In this document: piece after piece, positions 8,133-15,882 of the stretch | How the letters are laid out: the number at the start of each line of letters is the position of its first letter | How positions within the stretch are numbered: position 1 is the stretch's first letter | Assembly (NCBI GenBank): GCA_964568585.1 | Contig: CAZMQI010000018.1 | Coordinates: 1-36,380, forward strand | DNA from: RGZA01 sp964568585 | Lineage (GTDB): Bacteria > Pseudomonadota > Alphaproteobacteria > UBA9219 > RGZA01 | Length of the DNA stretch: 36,380 bases | Reading direction: 5' to 3' | The notes under the pieces: generated by a model | Seen by the model: only the letters and a program-made list of their open reading frames with translations | Databases searched by the model: none | What the model was told of the DNA's origin: nothing | Program-made: the position numbers and the translations under genes

Positions 8133-9596
8133 TTAAACCGATGATTTAAGTTTCTTGATGGTATTGGTGGTACTTTGGCCTTCAACCAGATTGGCAAGGA
8201 CGACTTTTCCGCCCCAGCTTTTCACTTCGGCTGCGCCAACTACTGTGGCTTCGGTATAATCTGCACCCTTTACCAGAACATTGGGGCGCAGGGCCTTGAT
8301 GAGTTCCAGCGGCGTGTCTTCTGTGAAAATTACTACCAGATCGACGGGGTTCAGTGTTGCCAGAACCGTCGCGCGCGCTTTCTCGTTTTGCACGGGGCGT
8401 TCCATGCCCTTCAATCGTTTAACCGAGGCATCGCTGTTCAGGCCAACGACCAAGCGATCACAGGCTTTACGGGATTGCTGTAAAATCGAGATATGTCCCG
8501 GGTGGACCAAATCGAAACAACCATTGGTGAATCCTACATTCAAGCCTTGTCTGCGCCAGCGTTCCACCAGTTCAATCGCTTTATTCTGGCTCAACACTTT
8601 TTCATTGATGTCGCGGTCTTCAACCTGGCGTAGATTGTTGATGAGTTCATCAACGGTCACTGTCGCTGTGCCGACTTTGCTTACGACGATGGAGCCTGCT
8701 TCATTCGCGATGTGCGCGGCATGTTCCATACTCATGCCTGCGGCAACCGCTGTTACAAATCCGGCAATCACGGTATCGCCTGCGCCCGACACATCATATA
8801 CTTCACGTGCAGTTGCCTTGATATGCAATGGTTCTTTGCCGGCAACCACCAAACACACACCATCACCGCCAAGTTTGGCAAGGACTGCGCCGAATTTGTA
8901 TTTTTCAATCAGGCCACGGGATGCCTTTACTGCATCTTCTATTGTTTTAATTTCTGCGCCACTGGCTTCAGCTAATTCTTTGCGGTTTGGGGTTACAACG
9001 CTTGCGCCGCTATAACGCGTGTAATCACGGCCCTTGGGGTCAATAATTACAGGTTTGTTATTGGCTTTACCCAACGCAATGCATTCGGCGATGATTTTTG
9101 GAGTGAGCACGCCTTTGGCATAATCCGATAACACAACAGCGCTGACCTGCGGGATAGCAAGTTTCAATCGCATCAATACTTGGTCTTCAATGGTTGCACT
9201 TAGATTTTCTGCGCGTTCCACATCGCAACGCAACACTTGCTGAATGCCAGCGACAAAGCGTGTTTTGATAGTGGTGGGGCGTTCCTTATCGGTCAGCAGA
9301 TGCGGCGTGATAACTTCGTCTTGTGATAATTGTTTGGCGATTTCAAACCCGGCGGGGTCCGCGCCAATCACCGCGATGAGATCGCAGCGTTGTTTGAGAC
9401 TGACAAGATTACGCACAACGTTGCCCGCGCCGCCCAGCATGGAGATTTCACGCACATACCGCATGACCGGAATAGGGGCTTCCGGGGAGATGCGGTCAAC
9501 CTGCCCATACATGAAGCGATCAAGCATCACGTCGCCGATAACAAGGATCGGGTTGCTAGGCAGATTTTCGAGTTCTTGAATAATATCAAATTGCAT
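8133..9596 (-). CDS. hldE: Bifunctional heptose-7-phosphate kinase / heptose-1-phosphate adenylyltransferase
   Basis: HldE (RfaE) carries out two steps of ADP-heptose synthesis for the lipopolysaccharide inner core: phosphorylation of D-glycero-beta-D-manno-heptose 7-phosphate, and ADP transfer to the 1-phosphate. The 487 residues contain a PfkB/ribokinase domain (about 1-325) with LGGAGNV at 54-60 and DVSGAGDTV with the GAGD anion hole at 271-274. The cytidylyltransferase-like domain (about 345-487) has TNGCFDLVHPGH, where HPGH at 365-368 is the nucleotide-binding HxGH signature. Both domains are fused, as in E. coli. The gene starts nine bases after the hldD stop, so the two form one transcription unit. 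Confidence 0.96.
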   Translation of the reverse strand: MQFDIIQELENLPSNPILVIGDVMLDRFMYGQVDRISPEAPIPVMRYVREISMLGGAGNVVRNLVSLKQRCDLIAVIGADPAGFEIAKQLSQDEVITPHLLTDKERPTTIKTRFVAGIQQVLRCDVERAENLSATIEDQVLMRLKLAIPQVSAVVLSDYAKGVLTPKIIAECIALGKANNKPVIIDPKGRDYTRYSGASVVTPNRKELAEASGAEIKTIEDAVKASRGLIEKYKFGAVLAKLGGDGVCLVVAGKEPLHIKATAREVYDVSGAGDTVIAGFVTAVAAGMSMEHAAHIANEAGSIVVSKVGTATVTVDELINNLRQVEDRDINEKVLSQNKAIELVERWRRQGLNVGFTNGCFDLVHPGHISILQQSRKACDRLVVGLNSDASVKRLKGMERPVQNEKARATVLATLNPVDLVVIFTEDTPLELIKALRPNVLVKGADYTEATVVGAAEVKSWGGKVVLANLVEGQSTTNTIKKLKSSV

Positions 9597-9605
9597 GGGT
9601 CAATT

Positions 9606-10604
9606 TTAACAATATGGGTCAGGAGTTGCGAGATATTCTTTCACATATGCGCCCACGCCATCTTCCAGTTTGGTGAAGGGTTTGGTGTAGCCAGCGGTTT
9701 TCAGTTTCAGCATACGTGCCTCAGTGAAATATTGGTAATGTTGTCGCAGTTCTTCCGGCATATCACGGTAGATGATGTTGGGTTCCTTGCCGCATGCAAT
9801 ATAAACCGCCCGCGCCAAATCCACAAAGCTGCGCGATTCGCCCGTACCCACATTAAACAGGCCATTCACGCGTGGGTGGTGGTACAGCCACAGCATCACA
9901 TCCACGCAATCCTGCACCCAGATAAAGTCGCGGAGTTGCCCGCCATCCACATATTGCGGGTTGTGCGATTTGAAGAGTGAAAATGCCTCACCCTTTTGTG
10001 CGATTGGAAAAATCTGGTGTGCGACGGAACGTTGACCTTCCTTGTGGTATTCATTTGGGCCATAGACGTTGAAGAATTTTAAACCGACGGATTGTGCAGG
10101 AAAACGTTCGCCTTCTTCACGGGTCTGGGTAATGAACTGGTCGAATGCATGCTTGCTCCAGCCATATGGATTTAAAGGCTGCAGCTTTTTGAGGCTTGCC
10201 AAATCATCCTTGTCGTCGAACCCTTGCTGGCCATTGCCATAGGTTGCGGCGGAGGAGGCATAGATGAACCGTTTGCGCTTTTCGCAGCACCACGTGAACA
10301 AATCCTTGGAAAGGCGGAAATTATTGGCAACGATTTTATCGACATCCATTTCCGTGGTGCTAGAAATTGCGCCCATGTGATAAATCACATCGATGCTTTT
10401 CTGGTTTGCTTCCAGAAATGGGAACAACTGCTCCGGCGTGATGATGTCGTGCAGTGTGCGCTTGGCAATATTGCGCCATTTCTGGCCGCCAGTTTGCGCG
10501 TGCCCTAACCAATCGCAAATCACGATGGGGCCTAATCCCGATTTTTCAAGGGCGGCAGCCAAACATGAACCGATGAATCCGGCACCGCCGGTGATGATAA
10601 TCAT
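9606..10604 (-). CDS. hldD: ADP-L-glycero-D-manno-heptose 6-epimerase
   Basis: HldD (RfaD) epimerises ADP-D-glycero-D-manno-heptose to the L-glycero form used by heptosyltransferases. The 332-residue protein is an extended short-chain dehydrogenase with the NADP-binding glycine-rich loop GGAGFIG at 6-12 and the catalytic YxxxK at Tyr147/Lys151 (YGWSK). The family-typical KFFNVYGPNEYHK stretch and RDFIWVQD in the C-terminal part separate it from UDP-glucose epimerases. An AAGGA ribosome site lies six bases before the ATG. It is the first gene of the reverse run, whose promoter must lie in the about 145-base region shared with divergent fabD. Confidence 0.95.
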   Translation of the reverse strand: MIIITGGAGFIGSCLAAALEKSGLGPIVICDWLGHAQTGGQKWRNIAKRTLHDIITPEQLFPFLEANQKSIDVIYHMGAISSTTEMDVDKIVANNFRLSKDLFTWCCEKRKRFIYASSAATYGNGQQGFDDKDDLASLKKLQPLNPYGWSKHAFDQFITQTREEGERFPAQSVGLKFFNVYGPNEYHKEGQRSVAHQIFPIAQKGEAFSLFKSHNPQYVDGGQLRDFIWVQDCVDVMLWLYHHPRVNGLFNVGTGESRSFVDLARAVYIACGKEPNIIYRDMPEELRQHYQYFTEARMLKLKTAGYTKPFTKLEDGVGAYVKEYLATPDPYC

Positions 10605-10688
10605 GGGAGTTCCTTAATAAGCAGGTGCGGTTGGGCGAAGCCCAGAGCAATCGCGCCAACAACATTTATGTACGCTAATTAGACAGGC

Positions 10689-10718
10689 TTGACAGGGCGG
10701 ATGCAAGTCACTTGATTA
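10689..10718 (+). promoter_or_regulatory. Candidate sigma-70-type promoter for fabD
   Basis: A perfect -35 hexamer TTGACA (10689-10694) is followed, after a 17-18 base spacer, by a weak -10 (TTGATT or TGATTA, 10712-10718). The fabD ATG lies about 32 bases further on. The position and the perfect -35 support it. The -10 match is poor, so it is a candidate only. Confidence 0.4.
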
Positions 10719-10749
10719 GCATGGTTTTTACACAAGGATTCACAAGAAA

Positions 10750-11691
10750 ATGAAACGGGCTTTATTATTTCCAGGGCAGGGCAGTCAGGCCATCGGCATG
10801 GGCAAGGAACTATGCGGCGCATTCCAAACCGCAAAGGATGTTTTTGCGGAAGTCGACGAAGCGCTTAAGCAAAACCTTAGTAAGCTGATGTTCGAAGGTT
10901 CAGATGCCGATTTGAAGCTTACCGAAAATACCCAGCCAGCCTTGATGGCGGTCAGCATGGCGGTCATCCGCGTGTTGGAAAAAGACGGCAAAAAGAAAGT
11001 TTCCGATTTAGCAAGCTATGTCGCTGGTCATTCGCTTGGCGAATACGCCGCACTTTGCGCGGCTGGTACGTTCACCATTGCCGATACCGCGCGTCTGCTT
11101 CGTAAGCGTGGCAGCGCGATGCAGGCAGCAGTTCCCGTTGGCGTTGGTTCCATGGCCGCATTGCTGGGTGTTGATATGCAGCAAGCCGCCGAAATCGCAA
11201 AGGAAGCTGAACAAGGCCAAGTGTGTGCCACCGCGAATGATAATTCGGTTGGTCAGGTTGTTATTTCAGGTCATAAGGAAGCGATTGAACGCGCTGTGGC
11301 GATTGCCGCGACCAAAGGCTTTAAACGTTCGGTTATTCTGCCAGTCAGCGCGCCATTCCATTGTTCATTGATGCAACCAGCGGCAGATGCAATGCAAGAA
11401 GCCTTGGCGCAGGTGAAGATGAATGCGCCGATTGTGCCTGTGATTGCCAACGTCACAGCATCCGAGCAAACCGATGTGAACGAAATCCGTAAATTATTGG
11501 TAGCACAGGTGACGGGTGCGGTGCGTTGGCGCGAAAGCATGCTGGCATTAAAAGAAAAAGGCGTTGAAGCTGCGATTGAAGCAGGTTCCGGCACCGTTCT
11601 GGCCGGATTGATGAAGCGCATTGATAAAGAAATTCAGGTTACAAGCTTGCATACGCCGCAAGACATCGAAGCATTTTTGAAAACAGCTTAG
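10750..11691 (+). CDS. fabD: Malonyl-CoA:acyl-carrier-protein transacylase
   Basis: FabD moves malonyl groups from CoA to acyl carrier protein, which supplies the elongation unit for fatty-acid synthesis. The 313 residues show the FPGQGSQ oxyanion segment at 7-13, the nucleophile in GHSLGEYAA with Ser95, Arg120 in the LLRKRG stretch, and the second catalytic residue His204 in SAPFHCSLM. Length is typical of the family. fabG follows after 11 bases. acpP and fabF, which often follow fabD-fabG, are not in this cluster. Confidence 0.96.
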   Translation: MKRALLFPGQGSQAIGMGKELCGAFQTAKDVFAEVDEALKQNLSKLMFEGSDADLKLTENTQPALMAVSMAVIRVLEKDGKKKVSDLASYVAGHSLGEYAALCAAGTFTIADTARLLRKRGSAMQAAVPVGVGSMAALLGVDMQQAAEIAKEAEQGQVCATANDNSVGQVVISGHKEAIERAVAIAATKGFKRSVILPVSAPFHCSLMQPAADAMQEALAQVKMNAPIVPVIANVTASEQTDVNEIRKLLVAQVTGAVRWRESMLALKEKGVEAAIEAGSGTVLAGLMKRIDKEIQVTSLHTPQDIEAFLKTA

Positions 11692-11702
11692 GAGCAAGAC
11701 AC

Positions 11703-12443
11703 ATGTTCAATCTAAACGGAAAACGCGCATTAGTAACCGGCGCTTCAGGCGGTTTGGGTAAAGCGATTGCAACCGCCCTTATCCAACAAGGCGCAAGCGT
11801 TGCACTGTCCGGCACCAAAGTTGATGCGCTGGAAGCATTGCAAAAAGAACTGGGCGAAAAATCATTCGTATGCCCTGCCAATTTAGCCGATGCAGCTGCG
11901 CCAGCGGAACTTATCAAGAAAGCCGAAGAAGCCATGGGCGGCGGTATCGATATTCTGGTCAATAATGCAGGCCTAACGCGCGATGGTTTGTCGATGCGTA
12001 TGAAGGACGAAGATTGGCAGCAAGTGTTGGATGTCAATTTATCATCCGCATTTCGCCTTATCCGCGCAGTAACCAAAGGCATGATGGGCCGCAGAACGGG
12101 CCGCATCATCAACATCACATCCATCGTTGGCGTAACGGGTAATGCTGGCCAAGCAAACTATGCCGCATCCAAAGCTGGCCTGATTGGTATGAGCAAATCA
12201 TTGGCGCAAGAACTTGCAGGCCGCAACATCACCGTGAACTGCATTGCGCCGGGCTTCATCGTCTCGAATATGACCGATGGCTTGCCGGATAATGTGAAGG
12301 AAAAAATCCTCGCATCCATTCCACAAGGCCGCATGGGCGAAGGCAAGGATATCGCTGCTGGCGTTGTATATCTTGCCAGCGACGAGGGGGCTTACATTAC
12401 TGGCCAAACGCTCCATATCAATGGCGGCATGGCCATGATTTAA
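11703..12443 (+). CDS. fabG: 3-oxoacyl-[acyl-carrier-protein] reductase
   Basis: FabG is the NADPH-dependent short-chain dehydrogenase that carries out the first reduction in each round of fatty-acid elongation. The 246-residue protein has the cofactor loop TGASGGLG at 12-19, NNAG at 87-90, catalytic Ser140, and the Tyr153/Lys157 pair in NYAASKAG. The C-terminal SDEGAYITGQTLHINGGM is characteristic of FabG. A TAGGAG ribosome site precedes the ATG. Many short-chain dehydrogenases look alike, but immediate linkage to fabD makes the FabG role the clear choice. Confidence 0.94.
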   Translation: MFNLNGKRALVTGASGGLGKAIATALIQQGASVALSGTKVDALEALQKELGEKSFVCPANLADAAAPAELIKKAEEAMGGGIDILVNNAGLTRDGLSMRMKDEDWQQVLDVNLSSAFRLIRAVTKGMMGRRTGRIINITSIVGVTGNAGQANYAASKAGLIGMSKSLAQELAGRNITVNCIAPGFIVSNMTDGLPDNVKEKILASIPQGRMGEGKDIAAGVVYLASDEGAYITGQTLHINGGMAMI

Positions 12444-12481
12444 TGGCCATAAAATACAATGCGGCAATGATATAGGAAGTT

Positions 12482-13819
12482 ATGGCAGACAAGAACTCGC
12501 TCACTGGTCGTATGAAGCGTCACGCAAATGTGGCGGGTGCCATGTCCGGCGTTGCGGTGCAGGCGGCAGGAAAGCGGTTTCTTGGCATTGAAATTAATCA
12601 CGCAAAACATGCCGTTGAATTGCGTCATGCCTTGGGCGGCCTAAAAGGCCCGCTCATGAAAATCGCGCAGATTATCTCCACCATTCCGGATGCTGTTCCG
12701 CCTGAATACACGAAAGAATTAGCACAACTGCAATCCGATGCTCCATCGATGGGGTGGTCATTCGTTAAACGCCGCATGATGGGCGAGCTGGGCGCGGATT
12801 GGCAGACGAAATTCAAACGTTTTGATCAAACTGCATCTGCCGCAGCGTCGCTTGGCCAAGTGCATAAAGCCATCACGCAAAAAAATGTCGATGTCGCCTG
12901 CAAGCTTCAATATCCGGATATGAATTCAGCAGTTGAAGCTGACCTCAAGCAACTTTCCATCATCTTCAGCATGTTCGAAATGGTAGATAGGGCGGTTTCG
13001 ACCAAAGATATTCAAAAAGAAATTGCTGATCGTCTGCGCGAAGAGCTTGATTACGTGCGTGAAGCCAAGCACATCGCGCTATACGCTGAAATGCTGAAAT
13101 CCATCAAAACCGTACATATCCCGGAAGTGCTGCACGACCTTTCCACCAGCCGTTTATTGACCATGACGTGGCTGGAAGGCGAACGCATGGCCAATGTCGC
13201 AGAAACCCGCGATTTGGAAGCACGCAATGAAATAGCCATGAACATGTTTCACGCATGGTATGTGCCATTTTATAATTATGGCATCATCCATGGCGACCCC
13301 CATTTGGGCAATTATTCGGTGCGTAAGGATAATTCCATCAATCTTTTGGATTTTGGCTGCATCCGTATTTTCCGTCCCGCCATGGTCGGCGGCGTGATTG
13401 AGCTTTATCACGCATTGGTTGCCAATGATCATGACCGCGCCGTTGAAGCCTATAAGGAATGGGGCTTTGCCAACCCATCCAAAGAATTGATTGAAACATT
13501 GAATATCTGGGCGCGGTTCATTTACGCGCCGCTGCTTGAAAACCGCAAACGCCTGATTGAAGAAACCAATACGGGGCTGTATGGCCGCGAAGTTGCTGCC
13601 AAGGTGCATGACGAGCTTCGCAAAATTGGCGGCGTTTCTGTGCCGCGTGAATTCGTGTTCATGGACAGAGCCGCGATTGGCCTTGGTTCGGTATTTTTGC
13701 GTTTGAAAGCCGAAATCAATTGGTATGAAATGTTCCACAACCTGACCAAAGATTTTGATGTGGCAAATGTTACAAAAGCGCAAGAAAAGCTGTTGAAGAA
13801 GCATAAACTAAGCGCATAA
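12482..13819 (+). CDS. ABC1/UbiB (ADCK)-family atypical kinase-like protein
   Basis: This 445-residue protein belongs to the ABC1 family of atypical kinases/ATPases (AarF/UbiB, ADCK), known mainly for a role in ubiquinone synthesis. The family's KxGQ motif appears as KIAQ at 60-63, an Ala for Gly change. The Ala-rich nucleotide loop follows in ASAAASLGQVHKA, and the catalytic and metal sites in IIHGDPHLGNY and LLDFGC. UbiB itself has C-terminal membrane helices, and none is evident here, so this is likely a paralogue and I give no symbol. It lies 38 bases after fabG with a TAGGAAG ribosome site, so cotranscription with fabD-fabG is likely. Its substrate is unknown. Confidence 0.85.
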   Translation: MADKNSLTGRMKRHANVAGAMSGVAVQAAGKRFLGIEINHAKHAVELRHALGGLKGPLMKIAQIISTIPDAVPPEYTKELAQLQSDAPSMGWSFVKRRMMGELGADWQTKFKRFDQTASAAASLGQVHKAITQKNVDVACKLQYPDMNSAVEADLKQLSIIFSMFEMVDRAVSTKDIQKEIADRLREELDYVREAKHIALYAEMLKSIKTVHIPEVLHDLSTSRLLTMTWLEGERMANVAETRDLEARNEIAMNMFHAWYVPFYNYGIIHGDPHLGNYSVRKDNSINLLDFGCIRIFRPAMVGGVIELYHALVANDHDRAVEAYKEWGFANPSKELIETLNIWARFIYAPLLENRKRLIEETNTGLYGREVAAKVHDELRKIGGVSVPREFVFMDRAAIGLGSVFLRLKAEINWYEMFHNLTKDFDVANVTKAQEKLLKKHKLSA

Positions 13820-13834
13820 AGCTGTTCATAAGGC

Positions 13835-13863
13835 TTGACTTGGGCGGTTGTTTTCTTTGTTAT
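13835..13863 (+). promoter_or_regulatory. Candidate promoter for the pnt cluster
   Basis: TTGACT (13835-13840, five of six to the -35 consensus) and TGTTAT (13858-13863, four of six to the -10) are 17 bases apart. They sit about 30 bases before the pntAA ATG in the only sizeable gap upstream. This is a motif match only. Confidence 0.4.
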
Positions 13864-13893
13864 CACCTTCCAACCTTTTAATTACTTGTCCTT

Positions 13894-15021
13894 ATGAAAA
13901 TTGCGATCCTTAAAGAACATCAGGCTTTTGAAAAGCGCGTTGCTGCCACACCCGAAACGGTGCGGAAGTTAAAGGCGATGAACATCGATGTGGTTGTTGA
14001 AAAAGATGCAGGCTTTGAAGCCAGCTATACCGATGCCGCCTATATCGAAGCTGGCGCGGTAATTGCCAATGATAGTAAGGCCGCGACATCGGATGCCGAC
14101 ATCATTCTAAAGGTCGTGCGTCCAACGGATGAAATCGCAAATATGAAGCGCGGTGCAAAACTTATTGGTATGCTGGCGCCATATAATAATAAGGACGCAA
14201 TTAAAACCTATGCCGATAAAGGCGTGGATGCATTTTCCCTTGAACTTGTGCCGCGTATTACGCGCGCGCAAAGCATGGATGTGCTATCCAGCCAATCGAA
14301 TTTGGCCGGTTACCGTGCGGTAATCGACGCTGCTGCTGAATTTGGCCGTGCATTCCCGATGATGATGACGGCAGCTGGCACCGTTGCCCCTGCGCGTGTT
14401 TTGGTGATGGGTGCAGGCGTTGCAGGGTTGCAAGCGATTGCAACCGCTAAACGTCTTGGCGCAGTCGTAAGTGCAACCGATGTCCGCATGGCCGCAAAAG
14501 AACAAGTGCAAAGCCTTGGCGGTACCTTTGTAATGGTCGAAGACGAAGAAACCAAACAAGCCGAAACCAGCGGCGGCTATGCTAAAGAAATGAGCGATGC
14601 GTATAAAGCAAAGCAGGCTGCCTTGATTGCCGACACGATTAAAAAACAGGATATCGTCATCTGCACCGCATTAATTCCCGGACGCCAAGCCCCGCGTTTG
14701 GTATCGGATGTAATGTTAAAGACCATGAAGCAAGGCTCCGTGGTAATCGATTTAGCTGCAGAACAAGGCGGTAACTGCGAAGGTTCCGTGCATGGCAAGA
14801 CCGTGCAAGCGCATGGTGTAAAAATCGTAAGTCCTGCTAATATCGCATCCAGTGTTGCGGTTGATGCATCAGCCCTTTATGCCAAGAATGTATTACAGTT
14901 CCTGAGTTTGATTGTAGATGCCAAAACAGGCCAACTTGCAATCAATTGGGAAGACGAGATTATCAAAGCAACCGCATTAACCAAAGACGGCGCGGTCATC
15001 CATCCAAACTTTAAAGCTTAA
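13894..15021 (+). CDS. pntAA: NAD(P) transhydrogenase subunit alpha, part 1 (NAD(H)-binding domain I)
   Basis: This is the soluble NAD(H)-binding component of the proton-translocating transhydrogenase, which uses the proton gradient to reduce NADP+ with NADH at the cytoplasmic membrane. The 375 residues start with KEHQAFEKRVAATPETV as in alanine dehydrogenase relatives. They include the hallmark RITRAQSMDVLSSQSN at 121-136 and the Rossmann loop VMGAGVAGLQ, with GAGVAG at 173-178. The subunit ends before the membrane domain, as in Rhodospirillum-type three-gene systems. The usual next gene, pntAB, is displaced by about 500 bases because another gene and a hairpin lie between. Confidence 0.96.
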   Translation: MKIAILKEHQAFEKRVAATPETVRKLKAMNIDVVVEKDAGFEASYTDAAYIEAGAVIANDSKAATSDADIILKVVRPTDEIANMKRGAKLIGMLAPYNNKDAIKTYADKGVDAFSLELVPRITRAQSMDVLSSQSNLAGYRAVIDAAAEFGRAFPMMMTAAGTVAPARVLVMGAGVAGLQAIATAKRLGAVVSATDVRMAAKEQVQSLGGTFVMVEDEETKQAETSGGYAKEMSDAYKAKQAALIADTIKKQDIVICTALIPGRQAPRLVSDVMLKTMKQGSVVIDLAAEQGGNCEGSVHGKTVQAHGVKIVSPANIASSVAVDASALYAKNVLQFLSLIVDAKTGQLAINWEDEIIKATALTKDGAVIHPNFKA

Positions 15022-15042
15022 CCACAAGAGGAGACATCTATT

Positions 15043-15471
15043 ATGTCCGAACAAAATGAAATTAAGAACTCCATTCAGCCTTGGATTGTAAGTCTTGGAA
15101 TTTCGGTGTTCTGCTGTGCATTGTTCTTTGCGTTCATGTCCAGCTATGTGGGTTCCATCAATAAATCCCTTTCACAAATCGATGAACGTCTTGCTGGTAT
15201 GGAAGCTCGTGCACTTGCTGCTGCGTCCGCACCAACTCCCGCGCCAACTGTGGCTGTGCCCGTTGTAGTTCCCGCTGTCCAAGCACCACCGATTGACAGC
15301 CCAGCCAGCGTTGTAGGTAGCGGCGCTCCAACTCCTACGCCAACGCCAACGCCAGTGCCAGAAGGCTCGCCAACGCCGCTAACGCCACCAGCAGAAGCGG
15401 TTGCACCTGTGTTACCCTCTGTTTCGCCAGCTGCTGCGCCAGTTCCAGCGGGTGAACCTGAACAACAATAA
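15043..15471 (+). CDS. Proline-rich single-helix membrane protein within the pnt cluster
   Basis: I do not recognise a family. The 142-residue protein has one hydrophobic segment at about 14-35, then a short amphipathic stretch with coiled-coil character (SINKSLSQIDERLAGMEARAL, 38-58). The remaining 80 residues are a low-complexity Ala/Pro/Val/Thr tail with a PTPTPTPTP run near residues 95-103. The DNA there shows a degenerate six-base repeat (ccaacg/cctacg). A strong AGGAG ribosome site precedes the ATG, and the gap from pntAA is 21 bases, so it is probably translated with pntAA. It could be an accessory or assembly factor for the transhydrogenase, or an unrelated insertion. Nothing in the sequence decides. 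Confidence 0.7.
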   Translation: MSEQNEIKNSIQPWIVSLGISVFCCALFFAFMSSYVGSINKSLSQIDERLAGMEARALAAASAPTPAPTVAVPVVVPAVQAPPIDSPASVVGSGAPTPTPTPTPVPEGSPTPLTPPAEAVAPVLPSVSPAAAPVPAGEPEQQ

Positions 15472-15484
15472 TCTCATGAATTGA

Positions 15485-15516
15485 AATATCCCCGATGCAT
15501 GTCGGGGATATTTTTT
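15485..15516 (+). terminator. Terminator-like hairpin inside the pnt cluster
   Basis: A perfect 11-base-pair inverted repeat (15485-15495 paired with 15502-15512) with a six-base loop runs straight into a T tract (15511-15516). This is the classic layout of a factor-independent terminator on the forward strand. It lies 14 bases after the proline-rich gene and 12 bases before the pntAB start. It would reduce or stop transcription from pntAA into pntAB-pntB. Confidence 0.85.
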
Positions 15517-15528
15517 ATGGAACATTAA

Positions 15529-15882
15529 ATGCAAGAAACCACTCTTCAAGATATCGCAACTACCGCTCAGGCCACCCATCAGGCCGCAGGCGGTGATTTT
15601 TTTATAACAGGGCTAACCGTTTTCGTGCTTGCATGCTTTGTCGGCTATTATGTGGTGTGGCGGGTAACGCCTGCGCTGCATTCACCGCTGATGGCAGTAA
15701 CGAATGCGGTATCATCCGTCATCATTGTGGGCGCGCTAATTGCTGCGGGGCCTGCTGCATTGAACGTATCCACTATTCTTGGGTTCCTGGCCGTTGTCTT
15801 GGCCAGCATCAATATTTTTGGCGGCTTCATCGTTACACGCCGAATGCTTCAGATGTATAAAAAGAAAGAGAAAAAGGCATGA
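15529..15882 (+). CDS. pntAB: NAD(P) transhydrogenase subunit alpha, part 2 (membrane)
   Basis: This is the small membrane half of the alpha subunit. It supplies part of the proton channel (domain II) of the transhydrogenase. The 117 residues contain a soluble N-terminus and three hydrophobic helices (about 24-44, 50-72 and 78-102), with the conserved VVWRVTPALHSPLMAVTNAV region. They end in a basic tail, as is usual for this subunit. The ribosome site is weak. The gene follows the terminator-like hairpin by 12 bases, so it needs read-through or its own promoter. Its stop overlaps the pntB start by four bases (ATGA). Confidence 0.94.
   Translation: MQETTLQDIATTAQATHQAAGGDFFITGLTVFVLACFVGYYVVWRVTPALHSPLMAVTNAVSSVIIVGALIAAGPAALNVSTILGFLAVVLASINIFGGFIVTRRMLQMYKKKEKKA

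Noticed and set aside
8281..9015. 244-codon forward frame opposite hldE
   Set aside because: It is antisense to a complete two-domain hldE. The Ser/Ala/Arg/Pro-rich protein has no domain.
9330..9980. 216-codon forward frame opposite the hldE-hldD junction
   Set aside because: It is antisense to both heptose genes, and nothing supports translation.
15300..15470. Possible microsatellite or CRISPR-like repeat in the ccaacg-rich stretch
   Set aside because: The repeat unit is only six bases, degenerate and in frame, and is explained by the Pro-Thr codons of the tail.
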